Shown: positions 1-14,100 of the stretch, in pieces
Layout of the letters: every line of letters starts with the position of its first letter
Numbering within the stretch: the first letter of the stretch is position 1
Translations under genes and position numbers: made by a program
From: Rotaria socialis
Taxonomy: Eukaryota; Rotifera; Eurotatoria; Philodinida; Philodinidae
Length of the DNA: 64,000 bases
NCBI GenBank assembly: GCA_905331475.1
Contig: CAJNYU010002713.1
Location: 62,001-126,000 of the forward strand
Direction: 5' to 3'
Notes under the pieces: model-generated
Seen by the model: the letters and a program-made list of their open reading frames with translations, nothing else
What the model was told of the DNA's origin: nothing
Databases searched by the model: none

Positions 1-451
1 AAAAAATATCTATGTTTATATGACTGTAAGCTATGCGTACAGATTAAGGCAGTCTGGACTGATCTTTCACATAGAGAACAAAAAAATAATTAATAGACGA
101 AATGTCGATTTCGTTCACAAGTTATTTTATTAATCGTCTTTTAGGAATGTTTTCCGAGAACATCATAGAATAAGTTTGAAAATATCATATACCTGATAGA
201 CGATCCATTTTTGAGCGTTCGAGTGTCAAAACAATTATACGCAATAAATATTCTATAGCATCAAACAAAACACTTTCGCAAACTATTGATGAAATAGATA
301 CATGCCGCTTTCTAATCTATCGAGCTCATTGTTTTAAGAAGAACATCACGAAGTACTATTTATGACTCACAAGATCAATTTTTATTCGTAAACATGAAGA
401 TTAGCTTTTTTTCTACATGAAACCGATATTCTTCAACAAAACAAATTACCT
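1..451. other. Left edge, probable kinesin intron
   Basis: No further kinesin exon could be recognised on the minus strand here, although the motor domain upstream is unfinished at base 452 (switch I, switch II and L12 are missing). This stretch is AT-rich with many stops in all frames. It is most simply a long intron, or decayed sequence of the same gene, whose remainder lies outside the window. Confidence 0.4.
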
Positions 452-1382
452 GGTACGATGTGACGACAAGTTGAGAAAGTCCATCAACATAAGGCCCAAG
501 AATTTTATTCTCTCGTACTTTTAATGCATGATGATTACTAAATAAAAGTCAAAATAAAAATAATTCAAACAACAACATTGTAATCACTTACTTATTCGGA
601 TTTAGTAAATCTCGTACTTTTTCATTGTAGATTTCAAAATATGAAACTTCAACACGATAAGTTGATGAAAATTTTAATGATAATATATCATGAATTTTCT
701 CGTTGTCAATTGATTCAATATCCATATCATGATTAATATCTTGGTTTAATTCATTTTCTATTCTATCAAACATAGATTGACAAAGGCGCGGTATGATTCC
801 TCGATCATGATGTGATCCCATCATTGTGTAAGATTTTCCGGAGCCTAATCAAACACAAATTCGTTGCTTTTCTTTGTAATCAAAAACAACAATTTGAATC
901 CTACCGGTTTGACCATAAGCAAAAATACAAGCATTATAGCCTTCAAATGCGTGTTTAACAATTTCTAAGCCAAGTTTATTAAATATGAATTCTTGGCCTA
1001 GTAACAAAGGAGAACAGAATTAATATTTACAACAAAAATAATAACTTACTAGCATAACTAGAATTATTTAAATGCGTTGAATCAAAGCAAAAATCATATG
1101 AAAATGTTTTGGGTGTATGATGTCTATTAAAAACGTATTGAGAAAGATTTAATAATTGAACAAGTGTGCTTACTTGTCTTGAGATTTATCGACGAGAATT
1201 TGCGATCCATGAATATCAACAATAATTGGAGATTTAAGATCGATCTAGTTTTCAAAAATAATATTAAAATAAGATCGAATTATAGAAAGTAATATTATTT
1301 TTACTTCTCGTTGATTCAATGGTCTCGCTCGAACAGCAACTTGAACATGAGCTTCAGTGCCATTCGCTTGGTCCATACTCAT
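452..1382 (-). CDS. Kinesin-3 family motor head (partial)
   Basis: N-terminal part of a kinesin-3 (KIF1/KIF13/KIF16-like) plus-end microtubule motor. The start is ATG at 1382 ([20 protein letters not shown], then PLNQRE). Exons by eye are about 1382-1306, 1248-1174, 1123-1049, 1010-905, 845-600 and 540-452. Visible motifs are the beta-1 strand [23 protein letters not shown], the P-loop [22 protein letters not shown] (split by a 59 bp intron between GQTG and SGK), [17 protein letters not shown] and the kinesin-3 hallmark [15 protein letters not shown]. The order and spacing match kinesin-3 heads. Switch I (SSRSH), switch II (DLAGSE), the FHA domain and any cargo-binding tail are not seen, so the gene runs off the left edge or is truncated. 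The P-loop lysine and serine are intact. It is divergent from the sorting nexin at 1698. Subfamily cannot be assigned from the head alone. Confidence 0.87.
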
Positions 1383-1697
1383 TTGAAAAACTTCAATAAC
1401 CTCGACTCTTGTATTCAACTAGATCAAAACGTTGCAAGTTATCTTTTATCAATAAACAGCTACTATCCATTTCAATTACTCATTGTTCTGAGTGGCATGA
1501 TATCGATTGGATGCTTAATTTAGCCAATGAAAAACAGCATTCTTTTATGAATCATCGCTCCTATTTGCTGTTTTTTTCCTCTTCACGGACATTTGTCTAC
1601 CTTCCTTTCTCTCCTTCAATTCGCCTGTCTCATTCGCGGCCTTAACTCGGATTGTTGTTGACTTAGATTAAATGTCTATATTGTATACGTGAGATAA
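1383..1697. promoter_or_regulatory. Divergent kinesin/sorting-nexin intergenic region
   Basis: These 315 bp separate two divergent start codons, so both promoters and 5' UTRs must lie here unless there are unseen 5' exons. The only ORFs inside are short and match nothing. There is no clear TATA box. Confidence 0.5.
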
Positions 1698-4600
1698 TGT
1701 CTAATAGTGAATTCAAAGCACGTGCACTCTATGAGTTTGCTGCTGAAGGTCCCAATGAACTCAGCTTCAATGCTAATGATATTCTTACAATTACATCAAA
1801 TACAGCTGGACATGGCTGGTGGTAAGATAATATTTTGTTTGTCTTTGATTGTTTCTTATGACTGATTCATTCGTGACTAAAAATAGGTATGCAAAAAGTG
1901 CATCGGGTAAAGTTGGTGTGATCCCACAAAATTATGTTGAAGCATTAAGTGATCTACCAGAACCCAATGAACCACCACCACCGCCATTATCATCCTTTTC
2001 AAATCCTGCTAATGTTTATTTCAATAGAGATCTTACAAATACGAATTTTAATACTTCGAAAACATCAATACCAACATTTGATCCACCGCAATACATGAAT
2101 CCGACTACGTATAGTAATTGGCAATCACAAGATCCACCAGCATGGTCACCACCAATAACAGCACAGTCTAATGTAAGTTATATTTTCGTAGAATCTTTAA
2201 AGATTTATTTATTTATCTATCTTTTCTTGTCAAAACGCTTGTTCCTTGCTACTTTTATAGCAAGTAGCTGAACAAACACTAACTAATTCTAGTCAACCTT
2301 TAAAAATTTGTACAGAATCTGAGAAAAAATTAGCCAACAATGTATTTATATCAGATGATACAGACAATGGATACATCACTGTCGCAGATCTGTCACCGAG
2401 ACTTATTTTGATGTCCAATACATATTCAAAATCTCCAGAACTAACTAATTTATCAGACGATATTTATGAATATCTTGAAACTCCGAGACCGATGCCGTCA
2501 ATGTCAAATCATATATCCCCATTTTACTTTCCAAATATTTCATTACCTTTACCACAACAATCGACAATATCGAACAATTATTTAATTCCAGTCTCATCAT
2601 CAGAAGAACTACATATATATAATACAATAGATGATGTCGGAATTAGTCATTCGCAGATACTACATAATAAATCGAAAACAATGTCTTTAGTACGGTCAAT
2701 ATCTAGAGATAGTCTCTCTTCTACTAGTAGGAATGTGACGCGCAAAACGGTAGCGTTCACAAAATCTTCAGTTTTACTACGGACGAAGAAGAAGCAGAAA
2801 ACTTTTCTAAAACGTTTCGTGGCATCAAGAAAACGGAAAAACTATGAAACTAGTGAGCAGGTCAGCAATAGATGCATATAAATTCGAGCTCAACACAGTA
2901 ATTAAATCAAAATCATTGCCGTGTTCATTCATCATAAATCCTATTGATTATGTTTGGCTAAATCAATTTTTTTTTTTTACCTTAAATAAAATCAATTTTA
3001 TTTTTATTTAGCCAATGCGTCCATTGTCAAGAAGAGATACGGATTCTGATGATAGCTTTAGTGATTCGGAATGTCCACCATCATCACAACAAGCAACAAA
3101 TTCGAATACAGTAAGAGTATATATATATATCTTTTTCTTTTTGAATTTGATTAACAATAGAAATTCGTAGTCTAATGAGTAAATAAATCAATCATAATAT
3201 TTCAGCTATCAAAACAAAATTCATTTAAAAACACAGCAACGGTCAGTCGCGACACTGAATTCTATCTATCTCTTATTCCTATTGTGTGTGTGTGTTTTGA
3301 CCTGATTGCATGCACTTTTACGGTTCTGCTTTTATTGACAGTTTCGTCTCATTATATATGTTAAATAATCATAAACTTGTTTTTAGTTAACACCGCATTC
3401 AACATCACCATATCCTAATAGTAGAAGTTCATTTACTGGAGGTGAGGTTAATAAACCTCCTCCACGCGCTCGGTAAATCATTTCTCGGCTAAGATTATTA
3501 ATTATTTATAAGTAGTGTTTTTTTAGATTTTTTGATAAACATGGCTTGGACAATTATTTATTAAATGGATCGAAAGCGAAACCTGAGGAGCATGTTGAAA
3601 TAGCCGTAAGAAAAATTTTTATCATTTAAAAATACGCCGAAATAAACGAGTCTCAGTGAAAAGAGAACATTTTCATGAGCTATAAGACAGTTTATTTCAT
3701 ATCTCTATAATTGATTGAAGTACCAGCTCAAATTCTTTGTATACTTTCAAGAAAAACGACGTTTTCGATGATATAATCTATATTTTTGAAGGATTTCTTT
3801 TTCTCACAATACTTGGAGGCTGATTTATTTTAGCGTATTCATTATTAATTAATAATGATTTCTTTTTTTTTACAGTACGATGAGAACGATGGTGGTGTTT
3901 GTTGGGCACGTAATCTTACGCTGCCACCATTCAACTGTCGAGTAGAAGAACCATCGAAAGGAACAAAATTAGGAGGATTGAAGGCTTTTACGGAATATAA
4001 AGTGATTACAGATGTAAGCATTACTCTTAATTCAAAAAGAAATCATCAATAATATCTGTTTTGATTCAGATTCCAGGAAGTCACTTCGTTCTCAGACGTT
4101 ACAAACAATTCGATTGGTTACATGAGCAACTGGTTAATAAATTTCGTTTCATTTGCATTCCACCATTGCCGGAAAAACAAATAGCTGGTAATAGAAAACT
4201 AGAAGATTGCGCTTTTCGTTTTCTCATCTTCTTCTATTTCTTAGGGCGATTCGATCAAGAATTTGTTGAAGAACGTCGACGACAACTTGAGTTATGGCTT
4301 AATCGTGTATGTCGTCACCCAGTGCTCTGTGCTTCGTATGCTGTTCAACATTTTATTGCATGTGACGCCAATGATAAAAATAAAAAAGTATTTTATACAA
4401 AAATTGAAAATAGATTTAAAAAACAACTTTTTCTTCTATAATTAGGATTGGAAAGGAGGAAAACGAAAAGTTGAAAAGGATGAATTACGTGAAGCATCAT
4501 GGCTTCAGTGTGTTACGCTGACAAATACAGGATTATCTGAGTCACAAATGTATTCGTTTTGTTCTATCATTTAATGTTTATGAAGAAAATTACTTTTTAA

Positions 4601-5773
4601 TATTTAGCGCTGCACAAATCGAAACTTTTGCCCAACAACAACCAGGCCTTGAATCACACTTGAAAAGTCTAAATCAAGGTTTAATAAAATATCTCGAAAG
4701 ACAAACGGAAGTTTACGAACGAGATATTCTACGAGTGAGCGACCTTTTTTCGAAAGTTTATGGAGCTGTTCACGTAGACACGACTACAGCTGGTAAAGTT
4801 CTTATTTAAAATGATTCTCATGTTATTTTATGTGCTCTATTCTTTCAGGCAATAAAGAACTTTCAAGTTCAATATCGAAAATAAGTGGATCGTATGGTGA
4901 AATAGCTGACTTATACAAAACTAAAGTATGATTTTGAGAAATCAAATTAAAAAAAATCACAGTTCGACAGTTGAGTATAAATAAATCGTGATGATATTTT
5001 CTCTATTTAAACCCGTTTGTGTGATCTGATGATTATTTTTATTAAGCACGACGATATAAACAAATTTTTCATCAACTTTACTCATTGTATAGACTTCACA
5101 TCGAAGCACATAATTCATATAAACTAACGTGACTAGTCGGAAATTTTCAAGAGCAATCAATTTAGCTAAATTACAAAGTTTTAATTGTCACGCACTTCGT
5201 ATTAATTAGAGAAGTAATAGTTAATCCATATTCTTATGTATATGGAGTTAATGATAGGCTTCACTAGTCACGATCGATTTCTTCCGTGTATTAAACTATG
5301 ACTAAAAGAATATTTCATTTAGGCAACTGCAGATCTACGAGATTTTATTGAACGTATTCAAGAATATATTGGACTTTTGGCTTGCTTTCCATCAATACTA
5401 AGTATACAAAAAGTACGTCACAATTTAAAAACAAAATATTTTGTTTTGTTCATAAATTATTGATTCCGGTAAAAAAATAGAGTGCATCAGAGTTCATAAA
5501 AACTCTTCAACAACGTGCCGCATCATCTGATTTTACCAATGCTATTCATCGTGGTCTTGTACTCAACCATGTTGTTCTAGCCGAAGTCAATTTTTTTCAA
5601 AAGGAAAAAGTTACTGATTTTAAAGTATACATGAAAGGACTCGTCGATAAACAGACTGAATTCTATGAAAAAGTAAACGACTTCACTCATCTGGAAATTT
5701 GATCTAAAATTTTCTTTTATTTTTTCTGTAGGTCTCAACTTCATTGCGTGATGCATCGTTATCATTCAAATAG
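1698..5773 (+). CDS. SNX9: SNX9/SNX18/SNX33-type sorting nexin (SH3-PX-BAR)
   Basis: Endocytic and macropinocytic membrane-remodelling protein. The SH3 domain starts directly after ATG 1698 (ALYEFAAEGPNELSF, GWWYAKSASGKVGVIPQNYV). A long low-complexity Pro/Ser-rich linker follows (EPPPPPLSS and acidic, Ser-rich stretches, 1950-3480). The PX domain (3876-4390) contains YKVITD, HFVLRRYKQFDWLHEQL, PPLPEKQIAG and the FVEERRRQLELWLNRVCRHP helix. A C-terminal BAR-type helical region ends SLRDASLSFK* at 5773. About 16 exons with short GT-AG introns can be traced: 1698-1822, 1888-2173, 2262-2861, 3013-3110, 3206-3243, 3388-3474, 3527-3606, 3876-4014, 4069-4188, 4246-4386, 4446-, 4608-4792, 4850-4926, 5323-5413, 5480-5672 and 5732-5773. 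The product is about 800 aa, longer than mammalian SNX9 (about 595 aa), mainly through the linker. The PX basic motif RRYKQF is intact. The SNX9/18/33 branch is not resolved. Confidence 0.92.
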
Positions 5774-6201
5774 AACAAAATAAGATATTCAATAATGAAC
5801 TGATACTCTTAATAATCTGCATGCTTTTTTCCTCGTTTGATTTCAGCTCGTTTATCATATGTTTTCGTTGGTGCTCTTGTCTTGGCTTTTTTTTTCGTCC
5901 GTTCGTTCGGTTATTTTTTCACTTATATGCATATAAACAATTTATTTCATACACGATGAAAATCGTTTTTGTGGTAATTGATCATTATTTATTGTATGTA
6001 TCAAATGTTATTTTTCTATATTTGTGAATATTTATCCATCCATTATTTCTTGTTTTACGCTTCTTTATTTGAAAAACATATCCAACAATATCTCGGCTGC
6101 CTTTTTTTCTTTTACAAGAATATAGAAAAACAATAACATTACGTCAAAGCAATATTTCGGAATGAGTGACTAGTTGTAATCAAAAGAATAGAAAACAATC
6201 G
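5774..6201. other. Convergent 3' intergenic region
   Basis: AT-rich, T-rich sequence shared by the 3' ends of the sorting nexin (+) and RRN3 (-). No supported gene. Confidence 0.6.
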
Positions 6202-9200
6202 TCAGTTGATTGCATTTCGAAAGCCAGGCGAACGGCCGAATGGTAAAATTGACGGAGGATTTCGAGAATTTTTGAATGATGTGGATATTGTTGTCATGGG
6301 TAAATGATCGAGTGAATCAGAACTACCCGGTGTTGTGCTCATCATCATGGATGTTAGGACATCATCAGAATCATCAATGTCTTGTTGCTAGAAAAGAAAA
6401 GAGAAACTTTTTTCAGGCTATCAGCTGAAATAAATTATAGTGCAAGTGCTTGGAATTTTTTTTTCGACTGGGAACCTCTCAAAAAAAAGCATATCGAGTA
6501 GATAAACACTTCAGTCCCTAGATTGTTTTTTTTATTTGAATAGAAATGAATTTAAGTTTTGACATAAACTATTTGATTCTGAATAAAATCTTCACTCATA
6601 GGGCAAGATTCGTTCGTAACGTTAGTTAAACCCGACAGATTTCAATGCATTTTTAGAGATGTAGCTATTTAGCATCATCAGTTACGGATATTACATAGAG
6701 TATGCGCATAGGCATTCTAGTCAAAAGTCATATCTGCAGTAACCATTAGAGTTCGTTGGCTGCTTGAAAAATGAATTAGAAATAATCTTTTGGGAGTCAT
6801 TTTTTACAATATATTCCTATTACTTCATTCTGTCTCTCTTGTGCGTGCTGAACATATTGCTATTCAATATCAAGAATAGCTTCTATGCAGCAAAGGCTTT
6901 ACGAATTTCGGTTCAAAGCTAGGGATAAATTCTTAGCTTAGAAAAATCGCATGCATTTTGCTTCACGATTTTCACATCTACAATTGTTTAACTAATAAGC
7001 ACTTACGTCATTATCGTCTGAATCTTTAGGGATATTTGAATCATCGTTTTCGTCTTTATAATCATTATAAAGTGATTGGATATATATTAACGATCGTTTT
7101 AGTACATAAGGATCAAATGGAAAATAGGAATAGAGAATATTTGATGGCAAATATCCATTTTGATTATCATTTGTTGCGAATGTTTCAGGTAACGAATAAC
7201 GATTATTTGTTTCAATAATTGAATAACAAAAGGCAATTTGATAATTTCTAATCGCAGAAACAGAAGAAACTAAATAATAAATTCAGGAAATTCTTATTTC
7301 TACCTTGATAATTGAGCAAATCGATGTGTAATAGCCGGTAAACTATATTTAAGTGGATTTAATTCGGACGATACAATTCGTCCGATTCTCCATCTTAATA
7401 CAATATCAATTCCTATAACACAAAAACAAAATGAAAAGCTTAAATAAAGATTTATTTTTGTGTACCATCATGTAATCGAGCTATTTCTTGATGTCGATAA
7501 ATAAATATATATAGAACTGCTTGACAAATAGCATAAAAGGGTAAATGACGGTTTGGATTCGAATTTCCACTTGTTGTTTCTGTTGTACTAACATAAGCAT
7601 GTAGCCAATCAACCATTAATTGTGTTATATTTAATACAGATCTAAATATGAAAATATTTTATTCGACATTGCAATCGATAAATCAACCATGAAGAAAAAA
7701 GAACAATTCTCATGATTAGAATGTTAAATATTTACCTAGTGGTAATATATTTTGCTCGAGCGATTAGACTACATAAATAACAAATAGATGCTTGCCGAAA
7801 TGTCATTGAGACGGATGGTGATACAAATGTTCTCCAACAATTATTCATAAATTCATCGCTAAAATCCTAGAAGAAAATGAAGTTCTTATTTTTTTTTAAT
7901 GAATATAACAAAGTATTCGGTTACCGTATGAAAACTGCAAATATAAAACAGTAGGAACTGCACATGAGATGAATCATGTGTGGGTAATAAAATTTTATTA
8001 AATACACTTAGTAAATCGCGAAACAAAGATTTCGATTGTTCATAATTCACTGTTCCTAAATTATTTTAATAATTTATATATACGATAGGTAAAATTTGAG
8101 CCTTTTGTTTGCTTACCATTTTCAATGCATGTACTTGTTATATATTCAAACATAACAAACATAAGACAATCGAGTCTATCAGCTTGATCATGCTTCATTC
8201 CTTTAGTATTATTATCATTCGTATCGAGTTGTTCCAGAGAAAAAACAAGTTCTGCTTCAATATTCGATGATTCTTCACGAATAATATCTTGTCGGGATGC
8301 GTGTACCTTTAAATTTTTTAAATGAACGCATGTGTAATCATTGTTTTTCTTTTTCTGGAAAGAAACTTACATCTAAACGCAGTAATTTTGAAAGAATTAT
8401 TTCAAGAAAACGGAGCCGCTGTATTGATAAATAGGATAATGATCGAAGTAAATTTTTTACATAAGTTATTTGAGTATTAATTTCTTTTGTCATAAATGGA
8501 AAATGTTGTTCAGCGATTGGACACAGTAGGGTTGAAGCTCTGTAGAGAAAGATAAAATGAAATGAATCGATTGGTAAACATTTTTCAAAATCAAAACGAA
8601 AAACATACAGCGGAACGATAAGGACAAGATGTTGTAATGTTTCATGAGCAAAATCATGAAGTGGAAGACGATTTGCAGAGATTTCTAAACAAGAAAAAGG
8701 TTTGAAATATGAAAATGCATAGAATTTTTAACTGTAAAGCCAAGAATTTATGAAGAATTCAAAATTTACTTAGTACAAGTGTCGTATTTGCACATCCTAT
8801 GAGATACCAAAGCACTCAATCAAATAATTGAACACTTATTGATATTCAATGAATAAGCCTCTGAACAAAGAATTTAAATACAAGACACATATCCTAAATC
8901 AATGTTTGAGTACGATTGTCAAGAGTAAATTGATAAACAAAGAGTTTTTACTAGAAAATTGCTCTTGGATTTCAAACTCAATGATGTGTATATTCTCAGT
9001 CTCATTAACTTGCATAGCGGCAATGATTTACGAAAAGAATGTTTTCAAAATATCAACCCTTTTGATATATTTCTAATCTAGTCTGATATAAGACAATCTA
9101 ATCCATAGATTTATATGAATGATCTAAAAATACATGCTATTATCGTAGGCTTATCCTGTGATGTGAATAGCAATGCAATGTGAAACATTGAAGGGGGAAA

Positions 9201-9819
9201 AGAAAAGTCTCATTAGTTTTATCACTAAGCGAAGTTTGAATAAGAAAATTGAAATCTTTGATTGTTAAGAAATTTTTATTTACCGGGTATGGTAAAAATA
9301 GTAAATAAAAAGCTTAAACAACGTTGTGCATGTTTAGTATTGCACGAAATAAGAGTAATTTGAAACGCTCCAAATGTATCGAGCACATTCTTTGACAATT
9401 TTATCCAATCTATTTGTAACTAAATAGAAAAATAATATTCCAATATAATTTAAAGCCTAAGGCTAAACCAACTTGTAGAAAATCAAGAAATTGTTCATTC
9501 ATATTTTCAAATAAATCAACGTTATCACGTAATTCATCCAGTAGATGAATAAACCATGCTTCCTAAATAATTAAATGAATTATTTTCTATATAGAAATGT
9601 GCCTTTTTGTGCATTTACATTGGTTTGATTCTCTTTTATAGTTGATGATAAAGTGTTATACAAATATCGTTGACCCTAGAATGAAAATTTAATTTTTAAT
9701 TATATTAAAAACAGAACACTTCTATTAGACGTTACCCTGTTAAATTGATCAAGTGATTCTTTGACTTGATCAATTGAGATTGTCTGCAGCATGACGCTAT
9801 TTCTTATAGGTTCTTGCAT
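6202..9819 (-). CDS. RRN3: RNA polymerase I initiation factor RRN3 (TIF-IA)
   Basis: RRN3 bridges RNA polymerase I to the promoter selectivity factor at rDNA promoters in the nucleolus and is a target of growth signalling. The start is ATG at 9819 (MQEPIRNSVMLQTISIDQVK); the stop is at 6202-6204. Recognisable blocks are FPFMTKEINTQITYVKNLLR (8400-8520), LRFLEIILSKLLRLD, DRLDCLMFVMFEYITSTCIE (8110-8200), a HEAT-like run through 7500-8000, and the hallmark SYFPFDPYVLKRSLIYIQ near 7090-7160, which aligns to human FFPFDPCVLKRS. An acidic stretch (DENDDSNIPKDSDDND) follows, and the last exon (6202-6388) is a Ser/Thr/Pro-rich tail (SMMMSTTPGSSDSLDHLPM), the region phosphorylated in mammalian TIF-IA. 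There are at least ten short introns and one of about 450 bp near 8770-9230. Exon edges are approximate. Confidence 0.9.
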
Positions 9820-11179
9820 GCAATTGTGAATGAATGTAAGATGATCATTTACGGACTTGCTTTTTTGTGGAGTTCCTTTTCCAATGACTAATCATTTCTT
9901 TTTTAACTTAGTTTCATTTGCTATAGACCATGCTTGGAAATAACCTATGATTCAGTCTACATAGATGTCTCACATAGGATGCCGCTAGGTGTCACTGAAA
10001 ATCGTTACTTAGGTAGATTATATTTTTTAGAACTATTGAAGTAATATATAAAATAAAATGCTTTTCTTTTATTAAAATTAATCTGTTATGTGGCAGCTGA
10101 TTGCTTTGTCGCATTTTAAATTGAATGCTATCTTTTCTTATTGAAAAAATTGTCCTTTTTTTCACGAAAATCAGGAAATCTTCTAGCTGAGATCAGTTTG
10201 AAATCGCGAAATTTGTGTTTTCCTCTGAACTAGTATAAAAAAAGATTTTTTTCTCGAATTCAAAACAGGTGAACTTAGAATCTCAATTTCAAGTTTCTTT
10301 TATTCAAAGACAATCGTCTTATGACTTTTTATGGCTCGGGTAAAACACTGTAATATAATATTTAATAATCCAAAGATGCAGCTATATCTATATCAAATAA
10401 ATGAACTATGACAACGTTTAACAACTCATCACGTTTTACTAAAATTTTACTCAACATAAAAATGAACTCGTGGCTAGAAACATCTATTTTTATTTTCTTC
10501 TTACAAAAATTCATTGAAACAATAAGAAAAACGTACGATTCATTTGCATCTACTAACACATACACAGCGAAGACGAAAGCCAGAAAGATGACTATTACTA
10601 ATGATGATATTTATATGCACGACACAACGAAAAAAGATTTCAATCTTTTCCGTGCTCACATTAAATTTAGTTGATATGCAAATGAGAGATCTAAAAAAGC
10701 ATATATATATATATGTAGAAATATTAATTACTGCAACAACAATTCATTTTTGTGGAAAAATTACATAACGATACGTTTATACCCCGCACTTGTATAGTAC
10801 TTTCACCGTAACTTAATAGCTTGCGATGTAGACTACAATATACCAGGATATAGTACATAGAAATGCAATCTCACCTGTCCTCCAGACTGAGATGTATCTC
10901 TGAGAGATTTATTTCTTAAGCAACCCTCTTCTCATTTTTCTGTGCTTTGTCTATTTTGACAGTGAAGCTTCGTTCTGTGCCCTTTGTTCGAAACACAGAA
11001 GCTATCTTAAGATGCATAAGAGAATGTATTTGAAAATAAAATATAACTACTAAAAATGATTTTCATTAGTCTCCTACACATTTTCAGTACATAATTATAT
11101 TGCTTGTTTTATCTAGTTAGTCGTAAGTGTCTTTGCGTTCTCATTCGATAGCTAGTGACAGATTGATAAAGTTCTCTTT
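9820..11179. other. Intergenic, no supported gene
   Basis: 1.36 kb of AT-rich sequence upstream of RRN3. It contains an 88-codon ORF (10408-10674) with no recognisable domain and an AT dinucleotide run near 10700-10712. I see no RNA gene or transposon end. Confidence 0.5.
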
Positions 11180-14100
11180 TGTAGAATTTGAAAGGTAATA
11201 GGAATGCAGCAAAAGTAAACATCGGCGGTAAAAGTGAGATAAACTAGCCAATCAAGAAGAGCCATGCATCATTTTTGGATTTCATACATTTTAATACAAA
11301 AGACATGATTAAACGTTGTGATCCAAGGATGACTACTGATATTGAAGCAGTAAATAAATGCTGATGCTGCCGAAATTGTGCTTGTAACAGTTTTCTCTAG
11401 GATTGCTGTGCCTGAAGAGCTTTTTGTTGTCGAGAATTTTTCGTTATGAGAATAACCGCTGCAACCAAATTGATCATGAATGGAGCCAGAAAATGGAACG
11501 TTTGTACAAAAGAATTATACACTGTTAAGCTAGGAGAATACGTGACAATACACCAGGTTCGTTTTTCATCGCCATCGTCTTCATCTATTATACGTCTGTA
11601 AACTGGATCATGAATAGAGATATCAATAATAAAAATCAAAAGACTACCAATAACAACTTTAGCTATTCTTTTACTTTTTTCCTAGTGAAAATAAGTTGCT
11701 TCTATAACAGTAACAGTTCGTTCAGTAGCAACACATGCATTCAGCCATTGATCCATGGTGAGAAAAAAATCGAGAGCTATACATTGAATTTGTAAAAATA
11801 TTCGATTTGATATATAAGCCTTTTATCCAAAATTTCAATGCAAAGACCATTGTTGTCAGTATGGTAATAATCGATGAACCGAATGGGTATAAACCACAAG
11901 CAACTTCACATGTAGGTTTCTTTGTGAATGTTATTAAAGTAAGAATATCATCAATATATCCGATTAACCTAAATACTAAAGTTAACACAAGACTAACTGT
12001 GACTATTCTTGGTTGATCTAGCAGACGAACGCGCGGTATCATGTGATAACCTAGGGTGCCATCCAGCAATAAGCCAAGCCCACTTGTACGAAACTGACAA
12101 CGTGTACCATAATAACATAAAGAAAAAATATATATGGATCTGTGTGGACCATCAGGAGTATCTTGAAAACACTGACCCGCATTCTCACATATACTTTGGC
12201 CTAGACAATGGAAAGTCATATTATGATTAAACTCAAAACAATTCGATAAGCGCTGTTGCTCATGATCGTAGCATAGACACATATGAATATCATCATAGAA
12301 ACAAGAAAGATTCGATGAATACAATTGACATGGTGTAAATGATAATATTTGATACGGCAAATAATATAGCACTGAATGAACGTTGCATTGAATAATTCAC
12401 TTGTGTGTTGACATCGATCGGAGCGATTGATCATTTTGACAATGGTCGTTAATGGTTTGTAAGTAATTTGTACAACAGCTAGATAGTAGTTAGTTATTAT
12501 TAGTAAATTCAAGGAAAACAAGATGAAATGGGCGTAACCAATAAATATTGATTGGACCATCTGTCACAGGAACTGTTTGAAAAGTAGTTGCTCTGATAGG
12601 TGTGCCATTATTGATAACTTGAATAAAATGAACAAAACTGATTGCGGTAGAACAACATCGCTTCCAAAAGACAGTACTATTTTATTTTCGACTGTTTCAC
12701 ATCGATCTCTCATATAACCTTGTGGACAGATACAGTGATATTGTTGTTCCGGTACAATGTATTGATCTGCAGGAATACATTGACCACCATGTTGACATGT
12801 TGAATTATCATGAATGTGACCGAGTGCATTAGTAGGAAGACATCGACGACCAAATTTATGATTAGGACAAATACAGATGGATCGATTGTCAACAAAGATT
12901 CCCATGCATAACGAATCAGATGCGCAATTGCAAGTGTATGGAATAGTACAATATTTACCTGACTATCTTTTGTCACATTGGCAGAAATTACTTTCCTGGA
13001 CATGATTAGAGTATTTAACGCAGTTACCATGAATACAACGAGACTTCGAGCATATACGGGCGCTGTGATCGTCTCGAGGAACATCAATGGTGTGTGCTGC
13101 GCGATAAACCGGTCAAAATGGAAATTTAATTGAAAGTAATGTATTTCCACGATATGTCAATGATACTTTGTCATAGATATCAATCTGTATTGCATAGCTT
13201 TTTACCGAATTTTTTGGTCGAGTTGAATAGAGTAAGTCAACATTGAATTTGATTTTACAATCTCTCGTTGATAAATACGTGAATTGTTCATATGAATGAA
13301 TGACTCTTTGTTCAGTGTTATCAACGAGTAAAACAATGATGGCAAATAATGTCGACCATGAATTTTGATATTGACATGTAGCGCCATAAAAACTAGGTGG
13401 ACAGACAAATACTGGCTGTTGAGCTCTTTTTATTGTTTAACCAGAGACGTAAGCCAACACCACGATGACAACATGATTCGTGTGGACCAGATGGCACATT
13501 GATGGATGAAGTTGGAATGATTGGTTTTTTCCAAGGGTTCGTTTGATCAGTAAGAGATTAATCCATATTGTTAATTTTAAAATATTTCAATCGCAGTTTT
13601 TTTAAATATCTAGTTTCGTAGCATAAAAACTTCTCGACTTCGGTGGCGACGGATAGCATTGCTGATTGGCAACCGATGGATGATGTTCTATTTATTCGGC
13701 TTGATTCACAAATTTGTTCATCATCACCATGTCTACAATTTGAGATACGGCTACATAGAGTCAGAGAGCTAGTACAGCGTTTGTTTGTGCCATTTCTGCA
13801 ATGAAAATTCAAAGCTGCAGTTTGTTGCTCTTGATTTCTACACAGCATTGGTTCATCAGTGCCACCGAGGCAATCAACTGTGTTATCATTCATTTTCAAC
13901 GTAGAGATACACATCAACTGGTTTGTGAAAGGTGAAACACACATGTGACCGATGGAAGAACAATTGATTATTTGTGACGTATAGCAATTCATTTCGGACA
14001 ATCCTACGAATCATCACAACGAGTATAAATATTACCGCATAGCCACTGTTCACATTCGGTCTCATCCGTTTTATTACACTCATTAATAGGTATGGGTGAC

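Noticed and set aside
10408..10674. 88-codon ORF in the RRN3 upstream region
   Set aside because: No domain, signal or splice context; a similar ORF exists on the other strand over the same bases, as expected by chance in AT-rich DNA.
11807..12230. Plus-strand ORFs over the receptor pseudogene
   Set aside because: They are antisense shadows of the EGF and 7TM coding remnants, which show clear motifs on the minus strand.
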